Below, in pieces: positions 44,862 to 52,006 of a stretch of 64,000 nt of DNA. How positions within the stretch are numbered: position 1 is the first letter of the stretch; each line of letters opens with the position of its first letter. The translations under genes and the position numbers were made by a program. This stretch comes from Saprospiraceae bacterium (GTDB lineage Bacteria; Bacteroidota; Bacteroidia; Chitinophagales; Saprospiraceae), in the NCBI GenBank assembly GCA_016787415.1, contig JAEUUT010000109.1, positions 1 through 64,000 on the forward strand. Reading direction: 5' to 3'. Under the pieces are notes generated by a model. The model was not told where the DNA came from. It searched no databases and saw only the letters and a program-made list of their open reading frames with translations.

Positions 44862-45650
44862 ATGAAACAACTCCTTCTCCCTGCCGCCATGGAACCGTTT
44901 CGGGAAAAACTGCTCGGAACAACCATGCCTTTCATCCGCATCAAAGCCGGTGCGCAAGGTCAGTCTCCCCTGTGGGCCAGCAAAGTAGGCGGGCAGCCCT
45001 ACCTACCTCAAGGTGCTGCCTGGCCGGCTACGCCGGAAGGCCAGCCACTGTTTTTTCTGGCGCAGATCAACTTCGCCGAAATACCAGCCTTGCCGCCTTT
45101 TCCGGAAAAAGGCATCCTCCAGTTTTTCATCAACGACGACGACCTGTACGGCATGGATTTCGACGACGGCGAAGTGCAGGACACGTTCCGTGTAGTGTTT
45201 TACCCCGAGCCGGTTCAGGATAAAAACGAGCTGCAAAGCACCACGCCTCCGCTGCGCGACTACGACGAAATGCTGCCGCACCACCCCGACGAATCGTATC
45301 CGCTGCGCTTCGAACGCGCCGAAGAGGTGGCAGGCATGACCGACTACCGCTTCCACCAGCATTTTGGTACCGATTTCTTTCAGCAATTCGGCGAGCAGGA
45401 ATGGCAGGTGATGGACGATTTTGGTAAGGCCGTGCGCCCGCAAGGCCATAAAATCGGCGGTTATGCCTATTTCACCCAGGATGACCCGCGACGTGCCGAA
45501 GACCCGATGCTCCTGCTGTTTCAACTCGACTCCGACGAAGGCATGGATCTTATGTGGGGCGACATGGGCGTGGGGCACTTCTTTATTCGGGAGAAAGATT
45601 TGGTGGCACGGGATTTTTCGAGGGTGTTGTACGACTGGGACGGGCTTTAG
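44862..45650 (+). CDS. DUF1963/YwqG-family protein
   Basis: The 262-residue cytoplasmic protein matches the YwqG/DUF1963 family. Marks are SKVGGQPYLPQGAAWPA near residue 40, a LFFLAQINFAEIP strand, GILQFFINDDDLYGMD, and a C-terminal block with LLFQLDSDEGMDLMWGD and GHFFIREKDL. The family is widespread and often found in polymorphic-toxin neighbourhoods, but its function is not known, and no toxin is visible here. The stop codon TAG is followed at once by a run of GTGAGAG heptamers. Confidence 0.85.
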   Translation: MKQLLLPAAMEPFREKLLGTTMPFIRIKAGAQGQSPLWASKVGGQPYLPQGAAWPATPEGQPLFFLAQINFAEIPALPPFPEKGILQFFINDDDLYGMDFDDGEVQDTFRVVFYPEPVQDKNELQSTTPPLRDYDEMLPHHPDESYPLRFERAEEVAGMTDYRFHQHFGTDFFQQFGEQEWQVMDDFGKAVRPQGHKIGGYAYFTQDDPRRAEDPMLLLFQLDSDEGMDLMWGDMGVGHFFIREKDLVARDFSRVLYDWDGL

Positions 45651-45712
45651 AGGTGAGAGGTGAGAGGTGAGAGGTGAGAGGTGAGAAGCGAGAGGTGAGA
45701 CCAGACACCTTA
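45651..45712. repeat. one-armed GTGAGAG heptamer array after the DUF1963 stop codon
   Basis: Seven or more tandem AGGTGAG units begin at the base after the TAG. No complementary arm is present before the haloperoxidase-like gene. It resembles the left half of the paired arrays at 49.9 and 54.7 kb. Confidence 0.85.
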
Positions 45713-45773
45713 AAAAGTGATGAAAATCATCGGGTGTGTTTTTACAGAGGGGTGCATTCCTGCCCAAACCCCT

Positions 45774-45781
45774 TACATTTG
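45774..45781 (+). promoter_or_regulatory. Bacteroidota-type -7 element for the haloperoxidase-like gene
   Basis: TACATTTG exactly matches TAnnTTTG and lies 39 bp before the ATG at 45821. A TTG box at the standard distance is not seen. Confidence 0.5.
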
Positions 45782-45820
45782 CCCGCGTCACCTTGCCGCA
45801 AAGGCAGCAGTCGTATAACT

Positions 45821-47164
45821 ATGAAACGTTTTCTTTTTTACAGTGTAATTGCCTCTTCCATCCTGTTTCTGAGCGTTTTTCAGGCTTGTAAATCGGGCAA
45901 TAAAGAGTACCAGACCAAGGCCCAAAACCCGGAATTCATCCACAAAGGCGTGCGCCGACTCACCGATATTATCCGGCACGACATTTTTGCACCGCCTATT
46001 TCTGCACGTATTTACGCGTATTCGTCCATAGCCGCCTATGAAGCGCTGGTGCCCGGCTACCCCGAATACCAAAGCCTGGCAGGCCAACTCAACGGCCTGC
46101 AACCCGGCCCACTGCCGGAGGCAGGCAAGGAATATTGCTACCCGCTGGCCTCCGTAAACGCCATGCTCACGATGGGCAAACAACTGGTTTTTTCGGAAGG
46201 CGATGTACAGGAACTGGAAGAAACCCTCTATCAGGAGTTCTCCAACATGAACATGCCGCAAGATGTGTACGACCGCTCCATGGCGTATGGCGATGCAGTA
46301 GCCAAACACATCCTGGCCTGGTCGAAAAAAGACAACTACGCCCAAACGCGCAGTATGCCCAAGTTCACCATCCAATCCGAACTGCCCTCCCGCTGGATTC
46401 CTACGCCGCCCGCCTATGCCGACGCGCTGGAGCCCCATTGGAATAAAATCAGACCCTGGGTAATCGACTCGGCCAATCAGTTTATCTGTGCAGCGCCGAT
46501 TGCATTTAGCGACCAAAAAGGCAGCGATTTTTACAAGGAAGCCCTTGAAATATATGAAATTGGTAAAAATATTTCCCCGGCACAGGACTCCACTGCCTGG
46601 TACTGGGACGACAACCCGTTCAAACTCGAAGTCAGCGGTCACTTCATGTTTGGCCGCAAAAAAATAAGCCCCGGAGGCCACTGGATGAGCATTGCTTCCC
46701 ATGCCAACCGCAAGGCAGGAGCCGACATTATGAAGTCTACCGCCACCTACGTGATGGTATCCTGCTCCCTGGCCGATGCTTTTATTGCCTGCTGGAATGC
46801 CAAATATGCCTATAACCTGATCCGGCCAGAATCCTATATCAATAAGTACATTGACCCTGACTGGCATCCACTCATACAGACACCTCCGTTCCCCGAACAC
46901 CCGAGTGGACATAGCACTATCTCTGCTGCTGCCGCTTCAGCGCTTACCAGCATTTATGGTGATAATTTTGCATTCTCAGACAGTACAGAAATGGAATTTG
47001 GTATTCCTCCACGACATTTCAACTCTTTTATGGAGGCTTCCCGTGAAGCAGGAATGAGCCGGATGTATGGCGGTATCCACTATCGAACAGGCAACCTTTC
47101 CGGAATAAAAACCGGATCCGAAATCGGACAATACATCACTCAAAGGTTGCACACAAGAAAATAG
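45821..47164 (+). CDS. vanadium-dependent haloperoxidase / PAP2-like lipoprotein
   Basis: The 447-residue protein has a lipoprotein signal with Cys at FQAC (MKRFLFYSVIASSILFLSVF). The body matches the vanadium chloroperoxidase/PAP2 superfamily with the vanadate or phosphate site intact: K328 and R335 in KYAYNLIRP, the PSGHS motif with H364, and R414 and H420 in SRMYGGIHY. Members act either as haloperoxidases or as acid phosphatases, and this cannot be told apart by motif alone. It should sit on the periplasmic side or the cell surface. The ATG at 45821 is chosen because it starts the signal peptide. Confidence 0.88.
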   Translation: MKRFLFYSVIASSILFLSVFQACKSGNKEYQTKAQNPEFIHKGVRRLTDIIRHDIFAPPISARIYAYSSIAAYEALVPGYPEYQSLAGQLNGLQPGPLPEAGKEYCYPLASVNAMLTMGKQLVFSEGDVQELEETLYQEFSNMNMPQDVYDRSMAYGDAVAKHILAWSKKDNYAQTRSMPKFTIQSELPSRWIPTPPAYADALEPHWNKIRPWVIDSANQFICAAPIAFSDQKGSDFYKEALEIYEIGKNISPAQDSTAWYWDDNPFKLEVSGHFMFGRKKISPGGHWMSIASHANRKAGADIMKSTATYVMVSCSLADAFIACWNAKYAYNLIRPESYINKYIDPDWHPLIQTPPFPEHPSGHSTISAAAASALTSIYGDNFAFSDSTEMEFGIPPRHFNSFMEASREAGMSRMYGGIHYRTGNLSGIKTGSEIGQYITQRLHTRK

Positions 47165-47414
47165 CCAAATCCAGGCGCACAAGAAATAGCCAGGCCGGAA
47201 AACTTTTTTTTCATTCAGAGGTTTCCCTCCGAAAAAATGGTGTATTGCATATGGTATTGCAATTTGTCACTTTTTCAATGATATTTGTGCGTTTATTAAT
47301 ACCGATGAAACATCCGGGATAAATTAACACATAAAGTTCGCAGGTTTCCGACTGAAAAGCCGGAACTTTGCGTTTAAACTAAAAGTCTCTCACATATTTA
47401 CTACAGCCATCGCG
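47165..47414. other. intergenic region upstream of the pseudouridine synthase gene
   Basis: This 250-bp stretch is A+T-rich and contains a run of eight T (about 47206-47213). No gene, palindrome or heptamer array is seen. A promoter for the next gene is probable, but no exact TAnnTTTG match stands out. Confidence 0.4.
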
Positions 47415-49136
47415 ATGGAAGAAAAAAAACGCCGTCCGCGCATCCAAAAGCCGGACTCGGGTTTCCCGCTGCAAGAGCGCTCGAAACCTTTTCGTTCAGA
47501 GGATTCAGACAATCAGGACGAAAATACTGACACCAAAAAAACCTGGGAAGACCGCAGTGAAGGCGGGCAGGAACGTAAACCCTGGCAAGACCGCAACCAA
47601 GGCGGCAGCGACCGACCCTATAACCGCGACCGCAACGAAGGCGGCGGTGGATACGAGCGCAAACCCTGGCAAGACCGCAACCAGGGCGGCAGCGACCGCC
47701 CTTACAACCGCGACCGCAATGAAGGCGGCGGCGGTTACGAACGCAAACCATGGCAGGATCGTAACCAGGGCGGCAGCGACCGCCCCTACAACCGCGACCG
47801 CAACGAAGGCGGCGGCGGTTACGAACGCAAACCATGGCAGGATCGCAATCAGGGCGGTAGCGACCGGCCCTACAACCGCGACCGCAATGAAGGCGGCGGC
47901 GGATATGAACGCAAACCATGGCAAGACCGCAACCAAGGCGGTAGCGACCGTCCCTACAACCGCGACCGCAACGAAGGCGGCGGCGGTTACGAACGCAAAC
48001 CATGGCAAGACCGCAATCAGGGCGGTAGCGACCGGCCTTATAACCGCGACCGCAACGAAGGCGGCGGCGGATACGAACGCAAACCATGGCAAGACCGCAA
48101 TCAAGGTGGTAGCGACCGGCCCTACAACCGCGACCGAAACGAAAGTGGCGGCGGCGGCTATGAACGTAAACCATGGCAAGACCGCAACCAGGGTGGCGGC
48201 GGCGGATACGAACGCAAGCCCTACAACAATAGAGGCGGCGGCGGGGGTGGCTACGGCAAAAAACCGTTTGGCAAAAAACCGTTCCGCAAAAAAGACGACT
48301 TTTACATAGAACCACAGCCCAAGCCCAACCTCCCGACCGGAGAAGGCATGCCGCTGAATAAATATCTGGCGCATTGTGGTATTTCCTCCCGCCGCAAAGC
48401 CGTTGAATTTATCGAACAGGGCCTTGTTACCGTAAATGGTGAAGTAAAATCGGAACCGTACTACCGCATCCAGCCCGGCGACGTGGTGGTATGCGATGGA
48501 AAAGTGGCTACCGTGCAGGAACGTATGGTGTACGTGCTGCTCAACAAGCCTAAAAACGTTATTACCACAACGGAAGACGACCGCGGCCGCAATACGGTAC
48601 TCGATATCGTCGATCCAAGTTTCCCGGAACGCCTGTTCCCCGTAGGTCGCCTTGACCGCGATACCACGGGCCTGATTCTGATTACCAATGATGGCGACCT
48701 GGCACAAAAATTGTCGCACCCCAGCCATCATGTACAGAAACAGTACCGCGTGGGCTTGCGCCGTCCGCTCACACAGGCCGATTTCGAACACATCGAACGC
48801 GGTGTGGAACTCGAAGACGGACTGATGGAGGTCAACTGGATTCGTTTTTCGGAAGACCACCCCGAACGCGATATCGTGGAACTGGAAATTTCTTCGGGCC
48901 GCAACCGCATCGTTCGCCGCTTGTTTGAACACCTCGGATACGAAATTTTCAAACTCGACCGTTTCTACTTTGCAGGGTTGACGAAAAAAGACCTGCCTCG
49001 TGGCTCCTTCCGCGAACTGACCCAGCGGGAAATCATTATGCTGAAACATTTTACCGGCCATCCTAAAGGCAAACCAGAAAATGTAGAAGTTCCCGATATG
49101 GAGGAGGATGCAGGGGAAATGGACGAACAAGGATAA
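47415..49136 (+). CDS. RsuA/RluB-family pseudouridine synthase with an Arg/Gly-rich repeat arm
   Basis: The 573-residue protein has two parts. Residues 1-310 are low complexity, with seven tandem 28-residue units (61-257) of the type NQGGSDRPYNRDRNEGGGG followed by YERKPWQDR. A basic KKPFGKKPFRKK segment follows. Residues about 313-360 form an S4 RNA-binding domain (PLNKYLAHCGISSRRKAVEF), and the rest is the catalytic domain with the active Asp in GRLDRDTTGL and a SSGRNRIVRRLFEHLG block. It should modify 23S or 16S rRNA. Bacteroidota RluB-like proteins often have a disordered basic arm, but a regular 28-mer array like this is striking. It ends near a strong terminator. Confidence 0.92.
   Translation: MEEKKRRPRIQKPDSGFPLQERSKPFRSEDSDNQDENTDTKKTWEDRSEGGQERKPWQDRNQGGSDRPYNRDRNEGGGGYERKPWQDRNQGGSDRPYNRDRNEGGGGYERKPWQDRNQGGSDRPYNRDRNEGGGGYERKPWQDRNQGGSDRPYNRDRNEGGGGYERKPWQDRNQGGSDRPYNRDRNEGGGGYERKPWQDRNQGGSDRPYNRDRNEGGGGYERKPWQDRNQGGSDRPYNRDRNESGGGGYERKPWQDRNQGGGGGYERKPYNNRGGGGGGYGKKPFGKKPFRKKDDFYIEPQPKPNLPTGEGMPLNKYLAHCGISSRRKAVEFIEQGLVTVNGEVKSEPYYRIQPGDVVVCDGKVATVQERMVYVLLNKPKNVITTTEDDRGRNTVLDIVDPSFPERLFPVGRLDRDTTGLILITNDGDLAQKLSHPSHHVQKQYRVGLRRPLTQADFEHIERGVELEDGLMEVNWIRFSEDHPERDIVELEISSGRNRIVRRLFEHLGYEIFKLDRFYFAGLTKKDLPRGSFRELTQREIIMLKHFTGHPKGKPENVEVPDMEEDAGEMDEQG
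47595..48185 (+). repeat. seven tandem 84-bp coding repeats
   Basis: The units encode 28 residues each (the last has 29 through an extra Ser codon). Copies are near-identical in protein but vary at synonymous sites, for example GGCAGC/GGTAGC and TATAAC/TACAAC. This suggests selection on the peptide and not only recent duplication. Confidence 0.93.
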
Positions 49137-49156
49137 AACATACTATGAATAAAGTG

Positions 49157-49190
49157 AGGCCGGCAGGAGATATTCCTGTCGGCCTTTTTT
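49157..49190 (+). terminator. intrinsic terminator after the pseudouridine synthase gene
   Basis: A 12-bp G+C-rich stem (49157-49168 with 49174-49185, one G-U pair) and a 5-nt loop are followed by a run of six T. It begins 20 nt after the stop codon. Confidence 0.88.
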
Positions 49191-49212
49191 GTGTCTGCTC
49201 CACAGCCCGCCA

Positions 49213-49243
49213 TTGCCGACACAGCGCGCAAGTGTTATATTTG
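49213..49243 (+). promoter_or_regulatory. Bacteroidota-type promoter for the PorT-like gene
   Basis: A TTG -33 box at 49213-49215 and a perfect TATATTTG -7 box (TAnnTTTG) at 49236-49243 are separated by 20 nt, within the 19-21 nt expected. The start codon is 44 bp further on. This is the best-formed promoter in the window. Confidence 0.7.
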
Positions 49244-49287
49244 TCCAGTCTAAATGAGCGTGTTGCTCATTCATCAACATCTTTATT

Positions 49288-49911
49288 ATGAAAACGATCC
49301 AACCTTTTCTGATTGCGCTTTTGGTACTTGTCGGCGTTTCTCAACGGCTCCATGCCCAACTTACCGAAGGCAAACCCCGCTTTGGCCTGAAACTCGGCGT
49401 GTCGGGCTCCAACCTGTACGACGACGCCATTGCCGACGACAAAAAATCGCGTATCGGCTTCACCGGCGGCGGCTTTGTGAAAGTACCCATTGGCAAGCAT
49501 TTCTCCTTGCGCCCCGAACTGCTGTTCACTACCAAAGGCGCTGAGTTTGATCTGGTAGGTGGCAACACTTCCGACCTGAAACTGAGTTACCTGGAAATTC
49601 CGCTCTCGCTCGAATTGAATATCGCCATCATTAATATCCACGCCGGCGTACATGCCGGGCTGCTGGCTGCGGCCGATGGTACGTTCAAGGATGCGCAGGG
49701 CAACTCTATCGTTACTGATTTTGGAAAAGACGACCTCGAAAGTTTCGACTATGGCTGGCACCTCGGCGGCGGCCTCGATCTGGGCAATATCGGAATTCAC
49801 CTGCGTATTTCGCGGGGCTTGCAGGATATCCGCAAGGACGACAGCCTGAAAGATATTTTTGGAGGCTTGAAAAATGCAGCGTGGTCGTTGACGGCCGCGT
49901 ACGGTTTTTAG
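49288..49911 (+). CDS. PorT-family outer-membrane beta-barrel protein
   Basis: The 207-residue protein has a signal peptide (MKTIQPFLIALLVLVGVSQRLHA) and a small predicted eight-strand barrel: RFGLKLGVSGSNLY, FTGGGFVKVPIGKHFSLRP, LSYLEIPLSLELN and a last strand ending SLTAAYGF, with the terminal Phe typical of outer-membrane proteins. It matches the PorT-like family common in Bacteroidota; only some members function in type IX secretion, so no specific role is assigned. A good promoter lies upstream. The TAG stop is followed at once by GTGAGAG heptamers. Confidence 0.85.
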   Translation: MKTIQPFLIALLVLVGVSQRLHAQLTEGKPRFGLKLGVSGSNLYDDAIADDKKSRIGFTGGGFVKVPIGKHFSLRPELLFTTKGAEFDLVGGNTSDLKLSYLEIPLSLELNIAIINIHAGVHAGLLAAADGTFKDAQGNSIVTDFGKDDLESFDYGWHLGGGLDLGNIGIHLRISRGLQDIRKDDSLKDIFGGLKNAAWSLTAAYGF

Positions 49912-50088
49912 AGGTGAGAGGGTGAGAAAGTGAGAGGTGAGAGGTGAGAGGTGAGAGTTCGTAGAGTTGACCGCTTCGCTATAGAAATTCCAAAAGCAAG
50001 AGCGAAGCGGTCAACTCTACGAACTCTCGCTTCTCACCTCTCACTTCTCACCCTCTGTCACTTCTCACCCTCTGTCACTTCTCACCTA
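49912..50088. repeat. long inverted repeat with GTGAGAG heptamers, perfect 28-bp inner stem
   Basis: Positions 49953-49980 and 50001-50028 are exact complements and carry the core TTCGTAGAGTTGACCGCTTCG. Outer arms are GTGAGAG units on the left and CTCTCAC/TTCTCAC units on the right. It fills the gap between two convergent genes. The left arm starts right after one stop codon, and the right arm contains the TGA of the other gene (50082-50084). Confidence 0.92.
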
Positions 50089-51809
50089 TTTTCCAACGCC
50101 TTGATTCTCTGCTCCAACTGCTCGATTTGTGCCTGTTGTTCCTGAATAGCCTTAACAAGTACTGGAATAAGATCAGAGTAATACACGCCCAGGGCCTCCG
50201 CTTTTTTAGAAGTAAGATGCCCTTTCCCATCATTGATCCACTCGGTATCAGACACAACTTCCGGCACAATGGGCTGTAAATCCTGAGCCAGAAACCCCAG
50301 TTTCCTGCCTTGTTCGGGATGGTCTATCCATTCAAAACTGACTGGTTTCATGGCTTTTACCTGTTCCATGCCGTATCCGATGGGCTGTATGGCTTGTTTC
50401 TGGCGCGCATCCGAGGTATTGATGGTGCCATTGGTGGCGTATACTACTTTCCATCGTCGATCTGAACTGCCGAGGTCATATAAATTGTTGTAACCAGGCG
50501 ACAAGCCACCAGCGAATTTGAAGTTGGCAAGCACATCGGCTTTTGAAATTGTGCCACTGTAATTTTCATAGCCGCCGCTGATACCAAGTCCTCCGTTCAC
50601 CTGCAAGGCGATACCATCGCCGGAAAAATTGTTGAACGTGCCGGCGGGGCTGGATCCCGTTCCGGTTGCATACAAAGCCACCAGGCCGTTCAGTTCGAGC
50701 GCCGTGCCGTTGTTCGCTTCCGCATTTATTGCTTTACCAGTTCCGTTATTTTGAGAAAAAATGGTGCTGGAACTATTGGAACCTTGCGCAAAAAGCGCCT
50801 GGTAAGTAGCAGGCCCTACATATACAGTGCCCCCATTGTTGTTTACAATGTCGTTTCCTCCGAAAGATTCCCAGTACGAACTGCCGCCGCCGGAAGGCAG
50901 GGTAACTGTACCACCGCCGTTGGATAGCGTCAGGTTGCTGCCGCTGAGCGACAGCGTCTGGATTTCGTTGGTATTGGAAGGGTCAAACGTGACCGTATTG
51001 CCACCGTTTGACAGCGTCAGGTTGGTGCCGTTTGCAGATAATACCTGAATTTCGTTGGTATTGGTCAGGTCCCCAGTATTGCTAATAACCCCTCCACTGA
51101 TGCTAATCCCGGGCCCGGCAGTAAAAGTACCGCTCCCGGAGGGCAGCGTGACCGAACCACCACCGTTGCTCAGCGAAAGGCTGGAACCGTTGAGAGACAG
51201 CGTTTGTATTTCATTGGTGTTACTCAAATCACCCGTGTTGGAAATGACATTGCTGCTGATTCCGATGCCCTGGCCTGCAGTGTATGCGGCACTGCCTGTG
51301 AGGTCGGAAGAGGGTACCCATTGTGTACCGTCCCATTTCAGGACGTTTCCTGTGGCCAGGTTTGTCGTTTGAACATCTGGAAGGGCGTTGAGTGGCGGCG
51401 GATTGGTTACTGTGCGTGCTGCAAAGGCAAAAGGCACAGATTTCAATTCCTCTGCGCCCAGTTCGATAAAACTGTTTCCGCCGGTTGGGTCGACTTCCAC
51501 TTTGAGAAATTTGGCATTGGCAGCCCACGCGATGTTATTAAAATTGCCAAAATCGACCTGCCCGCGCCCCACTTGAAGTGCCACAAGCCCCAATTCACTC
51601 GTGGTCACAGTATGCTTTTCCCGATAAATCTGATTACCAGTGGCTGTAATTTCAGCAATGGTAAAACGCATCGTGACGGGTTGGTTTGCTATTACGGTGC
51701 CGTCCGTATTTCGAATAATGCCCTGGTAGGAAATAGCATCGGGGATTTGCTGGGCAGTTAGGTGGGCAATGCAGCAAAGCAAAATGGGGAGAACAAGGCT
51801 TTTTTTCAT
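50082..51809 (-). CDS. exported tail-fibre-type protein with a peptidase S74 chaperone domain
   Basis: The 575-residue protein has a signal peptide (MKKSLVLPILLCCIAHLTAQ) and then IPDAISYQGIIRNTDGTVI, common in Bacteroidota surface proteins. The middle is a beta-helix-like array of related segments (NEIQTLSLNGSSLSLSNGG, GISISGGVISNTGDL). The C-terminal 110 residues form an intramolecular chaperone of the S74 type: TSDARQKQAIQPI holds the SDxRxK motif, and GFLAQDLQPIVPEV follows. A short coiled coil (QEQQAQIEQLEQRIKAL) ends it. In phages this domain trimerises the fibre and is cut off. The last Arg codon and stop lie in a heptamer array. The ATG at 51809 starts the signal peptide. Confidence 0.88.
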   Translation of the reverse strand: MKKSLVLPILLCCIAHLTAQQIPDAISYQGIIRNTDGTVIANQPVTMRFTIAEITATGNQIYREKHTVTTSELGLVALQVGRGQVDFGNFNNIAWAANAKFLKVEVDPTGGNSFIELGAEELKSVPFAFAARTVTNPPPLNALPDVQTTNLATGNVLKWDGTQWVPSSDLTGSAAYTAGQGIGISSNVISNTGDLSNTNEIQTLSLNGSSLSLSNGGGSVTLPSGSGTFTAGPGISISGGVISNTGDLTNTNEIQVLSANGTNLTLSNGGNTVTFDPSNTNEIQTLSLSGSNLTLSNGGGTVTLPSGGGSSYWESFGGNDIVNNNGGTVYVGPATYQALFAQGSNSSSTIFSQNNGTGKAINAEANNGTALELNGLVALYATGTGSSPAGTFNNFSGDGIALQVNGGLGISGGYENYSGTISKADVLANFKFAGGLSPGYNNLYDLGSSDRRWKVVYATNGTINTSDARQKQAIQPIGYGMEQVKAMKPVSFEWIDHPEQGRKLGFLAQDLQPIVPEVVSDTEWINDGKGHLTSKKAEALGVYYSDLIPVLVKAIQEQQAQIEQLEQRIKALENR

Positions 51810-51900
51810 GACAAGAGGGTGTTTAGGAAGGCGTTTGTGGTCTTTCACAGAGGAAAGCAATATCTCTGGAGTCGAGACACGAGAATCAAAAGTAAGCAGC

Positions 51901-52006
51901 GTGAGAGGTGAGAGTACGTAGAGTACACCGCTTTATTTTTAGAAAATGCAAAGAATAAAGTGGTGTACTCTACGTACTCTCACTTCTCACCTCTCACTTC
52001 TCACTT
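51901..52006. repeat. long inverted repeat with GTGAGAG heptamers (relA/S74 gap)
   Basis: The stem 51908-51937 pairs with 51954-51983 with one mismatch and includes the core TACGTAGAGTACACC. The loop is 16 nt. The right flank has further CACTTCT units that end at the TAG of the RelA/SpoT gene. The genes on both sides run in the same direction, so it lies after relA/spoT and about 90 bp before the S74 gene. Confidence 0.9.

Noticed and set aside
47505..49130. Minus-strand and +1 frames across the 84-bp repeats (541 and 250 codons)
   Set aside because: The repeat has no stops in several frames simply because of its composition; the S4 and catalytic domains fix the plus-strand frame that starts at 47415.
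49912..50088. Tandem short repeats as a possible CRISPR array
   Set aside because: Units are 7 bp without spacers, arranged as palindromic arms, and no cas gene is near.
50082..51809. S74 tail-fibre-type gene as a sign of a prophage
   Set aside because: It has a signal peptide and stands between chromosomal housekeeping genes; no capsid, terminase, portal or integrase gene is present.
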